This document shows, piece by piece, positions 41,024 through 56,550 of a stretch of DNA of 64,000 nucleotides. The position numbers and the translations under genes were made by a program. Numbering within the stretch: the stretch's first letter is position 1; each line of letters opens with the position of its first letter. Source of the stretch: Echiichthys vipera (Eukaryota; Chordata; Actinopteri; Perciformes; Trachinidae); contig OY829659.1 in the NCBI GenBank assembly GCA_963691815.1, forward strand, positions 11,215,533 to 11,279,532. Reading direction: 5' to 3'. A model generated the notes under the pieces. The model was not told the DNA's origin, did no database searches, and worked only from the letters and a program-made list of their open reading frames with translations.

Positions 41024-42838
41024 CTCGACACTTTACAGCCGACTCAGCAGGAGACGCAACGCCACACTTTCTGCATGGATCAATCGAGAGAGATCACTTT
41101 CAAATGCGCGTACAGTCTGATAACCCAAGTGTGCTATTTCCTCTCTCCCTGCAGCAGCAGCAGCAGCAGCGGTGTCGCAAGTGTTGGAAACGGGCTTTTC
41201 AAAGGCAAAAGCAAGTCACTGCATTCCTGTTATTTTCTGGATGCAAGTCGGCCACAGTAGAAGCAGTGAATTCCGAGTTAATGTCAGGCTTCCTGGCTTT
41301 GTTTTGTTTCCTCTCCTTTGTGTGGGAGAGTTCACCGACAGACAGCCCCCGGCTCCGCCCGGCGGTGACCGCGCCACGCCCCGCTACAGTCGTTCTTGTC
41401 TGGAGGGGGGTTCGTTTGATTCTACCGGATTACTGCTGCCACGTTAGACACAAGATCAAGAATTACACTCAGGCTAGTTAACACGGTCCTCCTAAACAAG
41501 TCTTTGGTTAAGTAGACTGGTAAATTGATAAATTAACCTCATTAAGCAAAACATTTATATGATTGAATCTCCCAATGATACTTACCTTGAAACAAATAAG
41601 GTAACATAAATACGACTGCACATATAATTTCGATTCACATGACACACTTAAAATAGAAATACTATGTACATGTTTAGTAGACTACTTAAAGTGGTGCATG
41701 GTTAAATACAAGATTTTCCAATTAAACTTTACGTGGTTTGCATTTGGCGCCCTCTTGTGGAAATAAACAAACTGCAGAACTCCTGAACAGGCAAAGCTTT
41801 ATTCAGGCACATAATTAGAAAAGTCTAACTGCCTTGAACAACACTGAAGCTGACTTTTTATCTAATATGAAGTGCTGCCTATTGATGTACAGTGCAGTTT
41901 ATTTGCTCTAGACGGTTTTAATGAGTAAGGAACTGAGTCTGTCTCCTGAATGTTGCCCCATCTGAGCATCACTGAATCACATGACCATCATCGTCATCAC
42001 CATCATGTATCAAATATATTTACAATAAAAACCTCAGAACTGCCATCACACAATGACAATATTTGCATCACCAGAGAGTCAAAGACACCAGAAATGTGTG
42101 TCAGACTGAACAGTCCATAGAAAGATGCACCTCTGATCAGGACTGCTGAGTTTTACAATATACTGACAGTCTGGTAGTATGTTGAATATCAGCATGAACA
42201 TTCTTGCATGAGCAGACACACAATTACAGACATTTGTGCGATGGGGTTTTAGCTTTAGTTTGAATTTTGTGATTTGCAAATCAGCACCATTTTCTGGATA
42301 CGACTGAACAACCAATCAGAAAACAGAGGTAATTTTCCCAGATGTTATGTGGTGGCCATTTTGGATTAATCAAAGCCATTCAACTATGGCAATACATATG
42401 CAGTCTTTTACTGGAGGATATAGATAAGATACATCTTATATGAGTCTTATGTTAAAATGTTTTAATGGCCAGATGGTTTTAAATTCAAACCAATGATGAA
42501 TGTGCATTTAGAAATATTCAGTTCTTATCATCATAACATAACTTACAAATTGACCATAACAGTCAAATGCTCAAACATTTGTACTTAACATATAATGAAA
42601 CAATGTAACATGGTATTTCTGCCAGCCATACAGCTATGTTAACTCAAGAGTGAACTTTTGACATGTTAATCCTATTTCAATGCATTGCATTTCCTGACCG
42701 ATTTTGAACTCATCTCTATGCAAAGATTCAGTCAAAGAGAGATGCTGCAAAGCAGCAAACTAGAGTCAGTATTCCAGGACAGAGGCAAGTAGAAACAGCA
42801 TTCTCGTGAATCCAGGATTTCAACCTTTTCCATAATGG
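41024..42838. other. fam89b upstream region and znrd2 3' UTR
   Basis: From 41024 to about 41450 the sequence is GC- and CpG-richer, including a CAG run ('gcagcagcagcagcagcagc') at about 41153, and is the likely fam89b promoter or 5' UTR. The rest is AT-rich; its right part must be the znrd2 3' UTR. AATAAA on the minus strand occurs at 41798-41803 and 41898-41903, about 1 kb after the znrd2 stop. No further gene seen. Confidence 0.55.
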
Positions 42839-44364
42839 TTACTGGCTGAGCTCCTTGAGGGTGCGCAGTGAGTTGGCACAGCTGGCAATGAGGCTGCAGA
42901 GCTGGATACTTGATTCCATGGAGGCCGAACTCTGTAGCTGGTTAGTGGCCCAGCGAAGTTTGATTAGAACTGCATCCTCAGCTTCTTGCAACACAGTTTG
43001 GAGGGCAGAGATCTGTGGACTAACTGGGGGACGAGTTGGTGCCAGGGGTGGGGTGGTGACAGGAGTCGGAGGAGAAGGGACAGCAGGTGGAGGCAGCAGA
43101 GCTCTTCCCCCTGCGGCTGCTCCCTCACAGTGCTCCGGTCTGGGCTGAGGAACTGACACACTTGCCTGACTGCCGCTGGCGCCTGCATTGAGGTCAGGGG
43201 CCTGGGACGGTGCAGCAGCGGACTGGGCTGCAAGTTGTCTCTCTCTCACTTGGGACAACGCTGCCTGCGCATTCAGAGCTGAGCGGAGAAAAGGTAGACA
43301 TGATCAAACACAAATATAATTGACAATAGGCCCCAAGGCAAGACGAGCAGAGATGGACAGGAAAAAAAAAAAGAATATAAAATGTGGGGATCAAACAGAA
43401 GACGAAAGTCATAAACTGGATTATTTGTTAGTGTATACCAGGGTTGTCCTTGTCAACATCAGAGTCCAGCTCCTGACATGAGACACAGTAGTTTTTCTGC
43501 TGTTTGTCTTGGAGAAGAATGGTCTGTAAAAAACACAAGAAACATATTTCAGCACTCATGTGTTTGATAACTCCACCTTTTCTACACGATTAAGGCGCTA
43601 CCATTGTAACAACACTCACCCCACACGAATCACAGCACTCTCCAAGCATCTTGTATCCTTTGAGCAGGTAGTCTCCCATCAGCTTGCTGATTTTGTCTTG
43701 TCGCTCCCTGCGAGCCTGGATCACCTTCATCTCTGCCTCTGTTGGAGGCTCCCACTCAAAGTCCTCATCACCTGGGGTCAGTAACAAAGAGCCGATTTAC
43801 TTTAACTGTATTCCACCTACACAAAAACTGTACTGCACTTGTATCCTCAAGGATAATAACAATCAACATAAGGTTCAGTTTTACCTTTCATTATCATGTG
43901 CAATATTTGTCAATCTCAATACCATGGGCTATATTATGTTCATTATCATGAGCAATATATGTCATCATCATGCTATGCCATTTACACTTTACTCTGTTGT
44001 ACAGTTGTTAATCTATGTTAGCCATGTCTATTTTCATTAAATCAGATTTCACAAGACGTTTGCACTTATTAGAACATTAGTACAACACTTTCTTTCGCCG
44101 TGTTGTTATAAACCGTGATTGCCGCAGTGCTCTGCTAGGAAGTGATGATAAGCTAGCTAGCTAAACCCACCGGGCTAACGTCAGCTAACGGTTATCTGTA
44201 CGGCGGTGACGACAAATCTTAGTAAAAATAAAAAATACACACGAGAATCGATGCCTTCATTTACGACAACATAGTTCTTTATCGACAGCAGGGCTGAAGG
44301 AGATGCACGATAAAGTTAACTCGCTTATAATCTCATAAATTCACAAACCTCCATTCAGAGCCAT
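42839..44364 (-). CDS. znrd2: ZNRD2 (SSSCA1, p27) zinc-ribbon protein, complete, 4 exons
   Basis: ZNRD2 (autoantigen p27/SSSCA1) is a small cytosolic zinc-ribbon protein, linked to tankyrase and mitosis. Exons (minus): 44349-44364, 43620-43771, 43439-43523, 42839-43278. They total 693 nt, 230 aa, all in phase (human 199 aa). N-terminus MALNGDEDFEWEPPTEAEMK is followed by a helical stretch (RRERQDKISKLMGDYLLKGY). The zinc ribbon uses CCDSCG in exon 2 and YCVSCQELDSDVDKD in exon 3, supplying two CxxC pairs. ALNAQAALSQVRERQLAAQS and PRPEHCEGAAAG follow. A Pro-rich linker longer than in human precedes the conserved C-terminal helix (SIQLCSLIASCANSLRTLKE). The first coding exon is only 16 nt long. 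Same strand and order as the human ZNRD2-FAM89B-EHBP1L1 cluster. Confidence 0.95.
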
Positions 44365-44470
44365 GTTGCTTCAGTGCTACACGTTGTGCGTGATGACGTC
44401 AGAGATGTCAAGCGCCGTTGCCGTCTTCTTCTTTTGAGGATTTACGGCAGTAAAGTCGCGTTACTGCCCT
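44365..44470 (-). promoter_or_regulatory. znrd2: Likely znrd2 promoter/5' UTR
   Basis: Short segment directly upstream of the znrd2 ATG with several CpGs, a CRE-like TGACGTCA (about 44394-44401) and 'agcgccgttgccgtcttctt', before AT-rich intergenic DNA resumes. No TATA box, which is usual for a broadly expressed gene. Extent is a guess from base composition. Confidence 0.4.
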
Positions 44471-45792
44471 CCCTCTGCATAATAGCCTTTTTCAACTCTG
44501 TAATAAAATAAATCTGTTTCTGATATGATAAATATTATTTTACTCTTGAGTAAATATCATCTTCACTGTTGCAAGTGGTGAATCAGTGAACCCTCCTTTA
44601 ACTGTAGCAGACTGCAAAAAAGATAAGTAGGCCTACAGACTTTTAAAATTCATTGTTGTTTTGAATGATGGCTTTACATTGGATCTGAATATTCTCACTC
44701 CATCTTAAATATTTTGATGTGCTTTATGTTTTATTTAGAAGTTTATTGTTATATAAATTTCACTACTTAAACCCCCTCATCCTTTTTTATTTAATTAATC
44801 TATTTCTCCTTGTCTTCTTCTTGAATATTGTTTTTTCTTGTGTATTTGTTATGCTTGTACATCTTCTTTGAGATATTGTATGCTTCAATATTCCATAAAA
44901 AACTACAACAAAAAAACTTTATTTCTGGGCTTAAATAAAGCATCTAATATGACAGAATATGTATACACTAGAATAATGAATTAGTAGTTTTACAGTTTAG
45001 TACTACAAATTTTGACTTAAAAAGCTATAATTTAATAACACAAAGTGAGTCATGATTAGTTTATTTTAGAAGTAGACATTGTAGTTTTTCTATTTAAACT
45101 ATAAAAGCACCAATAGTTTTTGAAAAACTGCAGTTCCCCCCTGTGACTTAGGCACTGCCAAGATGGTGATGAACAAAGCCACAGGGAGGACACATTTTTT
45201 TCCCCTTATGGCAAAGTCATGACCTGCCATACTATGCCTGTGATTGGCTAATACTTGTTACCTTCATTGGTTGGGTTGATGAGGAGTGAGACTGGCTCAA
45301 GTTAGGATAAGAACATCAGGGTAAACCAATCAGAGGCAGAGTAGGGTCACGCCTTCACCATCCTTGGAAAAAGATATCGCCACAGGGAGCCACAAACGTA
45401 AACATTCATTTGGCTCATAAGAAACCTATGGGTAATGTCACAGATACTAAGTCCATATGTTATACAGTCTATGAGTGCAATGTGCTGGTCCATTAATACA
45501 AAATAAACAGTTACCAGACTCGAGCAATGTGTTGTACGGTGAATCTGAAATTTCATCCAAACTTGTGGTGTAGAGTAACAAAGTACAAGTAGGCCTAATT
45601 AAGTAGGTTTTTTCTGAGAGAAGAGAGGGAGGGAGTAAGATTAAGGGAAGGAGTAGAGCAGAGGGAGGGATGGAGGAAGTATAAGGAGCGAAGCAATAGA
45701 GGGAGGAATAAATACTGTTAATAAAGTTTAAATTGAAGAGATGCATTTCTGGCTGTTTTGTTTCTTTGTACGTTGATACTTAAGTTCATTTT

Positions 45793-45975
45793 ATCTCATC
45801 TCATCTCATCTTCAGCCGCTTATTCGGGGTCGGGTCGCGAGGACAGCAGCTTTAGCAGGGGGCCCCAAACTTCCCTTTCCCGGGCCTCATTAACCAGCTC
45901 TAACTGGGGGTTCCCGAGGCGTTCACTGGCCAGTGTGGAGATATAATCTCTCCACCTGGTCCTGGGTCTTAATAC
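45793..45975 (-). mobile_element. Rex3/RTE-like retrotransposon 3' end, inverted
   Basis: On the minus strand it reads 'gagattatatctccacactg', 'gaacgcctcgggaaccccca', 'gggaagtttggggccccctg', 'cgcgacccgaccccgaataa' and then (GATGA)n. The same family is at 7690 and 39598. 5'-truncated. Confidence 0.65.
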
Positions 45976-46284
45976 CTGACAAATACTTTGTACCCACTTA
46001 CATTTAATGTAAGCTACATTAAACATGATAACATAGAAAATGATAGGCCAATCTAAAACAATATAAACAAAGCCCACACAACAATAATTGTTTTACAATA
46101 ACTTTATTGTATTATGGGTTATTCAAGTTGACATCAATCACATAATTTGATACATTTCACTGAAAGAAAAGAGTAGATATAATAGATGAGTGCATCACTG
46201 CGGTCAAGAGCAAGGGGGGCTTTTCACTTCAAACGGAGCTCCCAGCTCCCTTTACTCATGCTCTGAAGTGAGATGAAAATCTTT

Positions 46285-46290
46285 TTTATT
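46285..46290 (-). terminator. arr3: Putative arr3 polyadenylation signal (AATAAA)
   Basis: TTTATT on the plus strand, about 250 bp downstream of the arr3 stop on the minus strand. Another copy is near 46104. No experimental support. Confidence 0.4.
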
Positions 46291-46538
46291 TTCCATATGT
46301 GTGGTTCTACAGATGTGTTTGGTCTCTAAACGTTGAATACTATCTTTCCACAGCTAAGTTACATCAATTAAACAACACAAACAACAACAGCTGTGAGGGA
46401 ACTGGTGCTACATCTGTTCATATGTCATGTCCTTGGTGTGTTGATAAGGTCATTCTCTCCAGTTACTCAGTTGTTGTTATTTGGATTCATTACTCCAGTC
46501 ACATCCTTATTCTTTTTCATTGTTTTGAATCCCTTCCC

Positions 46539-50597
<4,059 letters not shown>

Positions 50598-51572
50598 CTG
50601 GAAGATCTTTTGAAGTGTTTTGTTGGAAAAATAATACAAAAGAAGCAGCTTTAGGTTATTAGGAAGTCATAGCATAAGCCAGATGTTATCATTAAGACAT
50701 TGATTCTTCACCACTTCTTAGCTTCGGGGCAGACTGAGTAGTGTTTTGTTTTAAAGGTACAGAAGGTTAATCCTTTGTGATAAGATTACATCATGAGTGT
50801 TCGGGCTCCTGGTTTATCTGTTATTCCGAATATCCGATCTGTCTAATGGACACAGGCAAAACAAAACTCCAGATTTAGACGGCACACACCATTATATCAC
50901 AACGTGTTTCTCTCAACAGCAGTAACAGCAGTGCCAAAGCTGTTCAAGGAAAGTTAAATAGATCAAACCCATTCAGTGACTTGTTGTATTATTCCTGGAT
51001 TTAATGAGTCATTACATCCTAACTTCTATAGCCCAAAATAAGAGAGATTACGAGAGCTGTAAGCCTTTGCTTACTTATTTTATTCACTTGTGAGTTCAGT
51101 TGGGGGTTGGTGCCTTGCTCAAGAGCAATGTATCACATCTCCCCCTAAACTGAGCTGAGGAACTGAATCTGGTATCTGTATTTGGCACAGTGAGAAGGTC
51201 AATCATTAAGGCGGCTTTAATCTACAGGAGCCAATCTATGACCCATTATGGTTAGCCTGGTAAATTGACACAAGCATTAAGGAAAAAATATGCATCTTTA
51301 TCTTATACGTTAGAAACTGGAAACTGGAAACACATAATGGCCTGTGAAAGACGGCACTTTGATACAATTAGGATGACTACTACCATTCCTACTTAAGTCC
51401 AAGTTGTAACATATCCAATTATAACACTGATTTTCATCTTATTCAAAAAGTAAAACTATGCTCCAAGTGGGCTACAGGCAACATCTGTATTTAATCCTAG
51501 TATCATTACAATATTTATCAATCTATTCTCATCCATCTTTCAATCCATCCCTCCATGAAGATAAAGTCTTAC

Positions 51573-51625
51573 CTCGTCTCAGTTGTCTGGAGCTTGCTTG
51601 AGTGTTTCACTGTAAGTGAAGAGTG
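51573..51625 (-). other. arr3: arr3 5' non-coding exon
   Basis: A strong donor (gacgag|gtaaga at 51573/51572) closes a short sequence that starts about 30 bp after a TATA box. Intron 1 (50598-51572) then leads to the cttccag acceptor of the exon with the start codon. Visual arrestin genes usually have a non-coding first exon. The transcription start is estimated only from the TATA position. Confidence 0.55.
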
Positions 51626-51647
51626 CGGTCTGCAACAGTTGATCTGC

Positions 51648-51656
51648 CTTTTTATA
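51648..51656 (-). promoter_or_regulatory. arr3: arr3 TATA box (TATAAAAAG)
   Basis: Reads TATAAAAAG on the minus strand, about 75 bp upstream of the donor of the 5' exon. Placement fits a focused promoter of a tissue-specific gene. Confidence 0.65.
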
Positions 51657-51699
51657 CATGCAGCTTCTCTCTGAGCATCATTCAGGCTTGCCTGCTTCA

Positions 51700-51705
51700 T
51701 AATCC
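51700..51705 (+). promoter_or_regulatory. arr3: Proximal TAATCC (CRX/OTX-type) site of arr3
   Basis: Consensus K50-homeodomain motif about 45 bp upstream of the TATA box. CRX/OTX2 activate photoreceptor genes through this motif. A second copy lies at 51831-51836, and a TAATTA homeodomain motif at 51751-51756 lies between them. Confidence 0.5.
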
Positions 51706-51830
51706 AGTTAAGCAATCAACGGATAGCTTTTTTTGGACTACAAAGGGGTTTAATTATACCAGCCAGCTACATCACATGGACAAACATACAACAAAACAGT
51801 TGCTTCATGGCTGTGGTAGTAGTAGGCTGA

Positions 51831-51836
51831 TAATCC
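51831..51836 (+). promoter_or_regulatory. arr3: Distal TAATCC (CRX/OTX-type) site of arr3
   Basis: Second TAATCC, about 175 bp upstream of the TATA box. Six-base motifs occur by chance, so the support comes from clustering next to a cone gene promoter. Confidence 0.4.
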
Positions 51837-54139
51837 CATCTGTACCTTCACAAAGAAGGAAATCAAATCTCCTTTAATTTGGAAAGAATCAGGGTCATAC
51901 AGGTCAGGTCACACAGGCCGGGTGTCATGGCAAGAGGTTTGCTATTTATTCATTTGTTTAATAATAGCCTTTATACCTTCTATTATCAGCCTGGTCAATC
52001 TAGGAGCGGCACCTGTTTTAATTGATGTGTGTTGCATCTAAAGAATCTTTCCTTATTGAGTTATAGGTTAAAACAAGCAAGGTTAAAGGTAAAAAGGTCT
52101 AAAAACAACTAGACCTATGTGATATCATTTGTTGCGTTGGTATCCTTAATGTTTTATTTGGTTGCGCGTCAGTGTCGTCATATAACCTTTACCACTCCAG
52201 TTGCTCTAACTCCCAGGAAAACACCATGATAGCCTATATGTCAGAGAGGAGCCTAATTGTAAATCATATGTTACCGAATTATAAAAGAAATACAACATTT
52301 TCTATATTTGTTCAGAAATTGCACTCCATTTTGCAACACAGTAATCCAATAGCAACCTGGCTTTTCACTTTCGATCCATCCTACAAATGTGCTACAAGCT
52401 AATGCTTTATGCTAGGACGGCTAATGCCAGCCACCAAGCTCATGTGTAGGGTAATGTCACAACAGCATTTAACACACTCATGAGCATATGTTGTTATTGT
52501 TTTTACAGCGCTAGGGTACACAGCAAATTGAATTAGCCAAATGATGTTGGCTGCAGTAATTGTATAGGTAGTTGATTTATCCAATTATAAGTTAAAAAGT
52601 AAGCTAGCTAGTGCACCCTGCAGTCCCTCACTCTCCGCTGCTAGGTGACTTTGGTGGGAGGAGAGTGGACGGCAGCTGCAGCGATGGACCCTCAGTTAGC
52701 TACTATAGCAAGTTGAATTAAGCTAGTGCGAACCCCAACTGACCCTGCAGCTTCCGCCTCAAAGTCTAGCTAATTCTAATGTTACTCTGTGGGAAACATT
52801 GTGCCTATTTAATAAGAATACAATTTTTTGAGAGGCCCGCTAGTGCTACTGTGCCTTTGAGAGACATTTCTAGATGAGGAAAGGATGTGTATTTGGTCAA
52901 AGAAACAACAGTAACTTCCGGAAACTGCTGTTTGTATTATACATTATTTTTCTCATAGAACCAAATAATCTGATTCACTTTCTGAGTCATTTTAAAATTC
53001 AGTAACAGGTAAACAGTTGGTGCAAAGGTTTTATAGCTAGGTCTTTGTGGAGCAGTGTGGAGATCCTCAGTATTGCACTCTGTCTGATCCCAGCAGATTA
53101 AGGGCTCCACTCCCATTCTGGAGTGGATGATGGGGGCATCGCAGGCAGCGCAGGAGTAAGCTGTCTTATTCAGGTGTCTCATGAAGGTGCCAGAGATTAT
53201 CAAGAATTAACACAAAGATTCCACTTTGACCTTTGAAATGATATAAATTGTTCAACGGGTCCATTATAATCAACTTACCTGTAAATTCTAACTTAGTTTT
53301 AAATCCCAGTCAATATATCAGTTTGCTGTTTTACAACTGATGCATTGGTACAGTCATATGTGCCTTGTGACAAGCTGAAACAAGCACATACAGAATCATT
53401 TATGTGACACATAAGGGCCAGTTTAAGGGGATTGATAACAATATAATGGTTCAGATGGTTGGATATTGTTCTGTGACCCTGACACAATGATGTTTGGGGT
53501 AATTTAGGTTAATGGTAGTTTGGGATGATGCCCAGAAGAATGCATGACGGATAAACACATTTCTGTTACCATCATATGGAGGCTTGTGGGCTCAAAAAAA
53601 AAAGATGATTTCAGAACATGTTGTATTTAATATAAAATATGAGTAAAAGGGAGATAATGAGTCTAGTTGGAATCCAGCCAGCAGAGGGACCTCCGGGCCA
53701 CCCGGGCGCCCCACAAGGCAAATGTCACTGTGCTATAATAACCCTGGCTTGTTCGCTGCACTCAAAGAGGCCGTACAGGCGAAGCGTTATGTGAGCACTT
53801 AATAAGCTTTGCTCAGGTTGCTTTAATTTGACGTGACAAGCAGTTATTTATTAAGCATTTCTATGGTTGTATAAACTTTCTTGCCTTCACAACATGAACA
53901 CAACTAGTCGGGATCTGGGCAAGTTAAAATTAAACAGGTGTAGTAGGCTCAGGTTTTATTCAGACAGTTACAGTACATTGGCTCCACGCTAATCACTGTT
54001 TGGTCTGCAGTTTGTTTCCTGGAATCAGTGTGGCTTCTCTGGCTCTCAGCCCTTTGATCACTGACCTAAACCCAACGTGACAGTGGTTCCCTCTGAGAAG
54101 GATTTCCCTGTTGAACACATGACTAAAGACTCACATTCT

Positions 54140-54297
54140 GGGGTGGCCGGTGGGTGAGTGGTTAGAGAAGGCGCCCCATGTAAAGAGGCTGAATGTCCTC
54201 GCGGCAGCCCTTGCTCCCTGTCTCCCCCTCTCTCTTTAACCCCATTTCCTGTCTATCCTATCTAAGAAAAGGCTTGAAAAACTGCCAAAAAAAAGAA
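54140..54297 (+). mobile_element. tRNA-derived SINE
   Basis: The head 'gtgggtgagtggttagagaa' resembles a pol III A box ('gcgccccatgtaaagaggct' follows). The body includes 'ctccccctctctctttaacc' and 'catttcctgtctatcctatc', and the tail is 'aaaactgccaaaaaaaag'. This matches a common fish SINE in which box B has been lost or eroded here. Confidence 0.6.
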
Positions 54298-54689
54298 TCA
54301 TATTCATTTGTACACAAAGAAAAAGACATATTGGTGTTGTATGTAAATCTGTAAAATTCGATATATACAAAATCCACTTTATTGTCTGTATTCGATTGAA
54401 TAGACTGAAACTGAGGCTGATGGTTATGTCATTAGTTTAGCAGGTATTTGGTCACAAATAAAACAGTGATGCAAGATGAAAAGTCAGGGATTGACCAAAG
54501 TCAGTAGGATTCGTCCTCCTGGGACCATAAATGTTTGCACAAATTTTAATTTAAATGCATTTAATAGTTGTTGACACTTTCAGTCTGGACCAAAATCTCT
54601 TGTCTGTTGTTTTTATAACTAGGCTACTACTAAGGGCTACTTCAACTGCACATCACAACAGGGTCGCATCTGTTAAAAACCCTTTATTT

Positions 54690-54794
54690 TAGTGAGTACA
54701 ATTTAAAAAACACCAACACGTGTCGGCTTGCACCTTTCTCAGGGTGTATATACATAGACATCCCGAGTTTGTGTTTTTTAAATTGTACCCACTA
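54690..54794. repeat. Near-perfect 24-bp inverted repeat (hairpin element)
   Basis: The left arm 54690-54713 ('tagtgagtacaatttaaaaa' then 'acac') pairs with the right arm 54771-54794 ('gtgttttttaaattgtaccc' then 'acta') with one mismatch around a 57-nt spacer. The total length of 105 bp fits a small MITE with terminal inverted repeats. Transposon family unknown. Confidence 0.75.
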
Positions 54795-55314
54795 AATTAC
54801 AGGTGTGTAGTTTGGCGTTGCGGCTGGTCTGATCCCATCACAAGATGGTCTCTAGTCCCAAAGTTTTGTTTAAAGGACCTAAATCCAAGCCACACAGTCC
54901 CGATCAAGTAGATTAGATGAGAATGTGTTACACTCTGTATAAATAAAACCTAAAGCAGGATTTTTAATTTGACCTTAAATATGTTGTTTGCTTATAGTAA
55001 TGTTTCCTTGACTATGCAGGGTTTGAGGGAGCTTTATTCAAGTTACCCCAGGTTTGGTTTACACACGGAAGACCTGGTTACATGCAGTTTTAGTCCAGCA
55101 CATACGCATATTAATGAAGCTGTTTATAGTCTGCTGTGTGTGTCTGTGTTTAGTGGGACTGTGGAGGTGACAGGTTATAGGCCTAATGCACAGAGAGTGG
55201 GAGGTATGTGGTAGGTGGATTGGGGGCCAGTCAATGGGTGCTCAACAGCAAATCTTTGTTCTGAGCCCTCATTACAGGTTCATCAAACCAGGCTGTTTCC
55301 AGAGGTGGTTTAAA

Positions 55315-55630
55315 TGGTAAATGGACTTGTACTTATATAGCGCCTTTCTAGTCATCTGACTACTCAAGGCACTTCACAGTGTCTGTCACATTCACCCATT
55401 CACACAGACATTCACACTGATGGCAGTGAACATCTACATACCATCTAATCTGATCTAACCATTCACACCACATTCACACACCCATGCGCAGCACGGGGAG
55501 CAATTCGGGGTTCAGTGTCTTGCCCAAGGACACTTCGACATGTGGACCGGGGGGAGATGGGGATCGAACCACCAATCTCTCAAACATAGGACGACCCACT
55601 CTGCCTCCAAGCCACAGCCGCCCGTGGCTG
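55315..55630 (+). repeat. Teleost dispersed repeat ('tatatagcgcctttctagtc' type)
   Basis: 'aaatggacttgtacttatat', 'agcgcctttctagtcatctg', 'cattcacccattcacacaga', 'gttcagtgtcttgcccaagg' and 'ggggatcgaaccaccaatct' are the usual blocks of an abundant fish repeat. Frames across it are not genes. Confidence 0.65.
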
Positions 55631-56019
55631 TGGCGTTTAAAGTATCCTGAGTTTCGAGCGCCATCTAGCGGATCAAGTAGAAATGAATCAACACACACAC
55701 ACACTCTATGTCCTTACAAAGATATATAGGCTAGATAATGAGTGTTTTATCTGCCCGTTCAACAAACAGGTAGAAAAAAAGTGATCTTCAAGTTAAGAAA
55801 CGTGAAGATCACTTATTTGTCAAAGCAGAGTGATGAAGGGTAGCAACCACCGTATTTCTCCTAATAAATATTAATAGTAGCCTCATAAAGTCATTGTTTG
55901 GCAGGCTATTACATTTTCAAAAAAAACAAAAGAAAAAAAGATGAGCATTTGTGCAGCGCAGCTATGGAGCAGCAAACTTATTTTGGCTTTGACGTCAGGT
56001 AGGTGAACACACCCCAGCA

Positions 56020-56189
56020 TCAGAGCAGAAGTGCGTCTGCTGAGGTGCGTACTCAGCGCGCAGCCCGGCCCGCCCGGACACTGCAGTAGGTTACCGTGCC
56101 ATCGCTGCGGCTGCTCGCTCCCGACACCACGTCCCGCTGCAGACGTCCCGGGCCCGGGGAGTACAGGGCAGAGAGAACCGCTGAAAGCC
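56020..56189 (+). promoter_or_regulatory. CpG-rich promoter/5' UTR of the mcf2-like gene
   Basis: GC-rich island with many CpGs ('gcgcgcagcccggcccgccc', 'gacgtcccgggcccggggag') running into the first coding exon. No TATA box. Other first exons may exist upstream or outside, since Dbl-family genes use several. Confidence 0.5.
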
Positions 56190-56507
56190 ATGGCCGAGTC
56201 CAACACGCCGTGGGGGTTCCCCCGTCTGCGCCGGGCCGCGGTAAGCTCCGCCGGGAGGAGGAGGGGAGATGGGAGGCTTCAAACTGGGCGGCGAGGATAC
56301 TGCAGCAGACAGAGGAGCAGAGAGATAAACGCGCTGTTCTTAAGACAGTTCAGTACTGCGACACAGAGGTTGGGATGTTCAGTACAGTGCAAACTGCATA
56401 GATATTTAAAATGCCTCTCTGTGAAGAGGCTGGTCAGATTCAGATGGCAGTTAGGCTACATTTTAAGAGTCTGTGTAGGGTACCAGGACAGACCAATGAC
56501 AAACGCG

Positions 56508-56550
<43 letters not shown>

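Larger units (their letters stand above)
44471..46538. other. Intergenic region between znrd2 and arr3
   Basis: AT-rich, with no exon candidates. It holds an inverted Rex3-like piece (45793-45975) and the arr3 3' UTR on the right, with AATAAA (minus) at 46285-46290. This is where the 11q13-like and X-like gene blocks meet. Confidence 0.6.
51840..56189. other. Intergenic region between arr3 and the mcf2-like gene (divergent genes)
   Basis: The two genes are divergently transcribed. The stretch is AT-rich with no credible exons and includes a tRNA-derived SINE (54140-54297), a hairpin element (54690-54794), and a dispersed repeat (55315-55630). The right end (about 56020-56189) becomes strongly GC/CpG-rich and is the likely promoter and 5' UTR of the RhoGEF gene. 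Confidence 0.6.

Noticed and set aside
55474..55729. Open frames on both strands around 55.5 kb
   Set aside because: They lie in the teleost dispersed repeat at 55315-55630.
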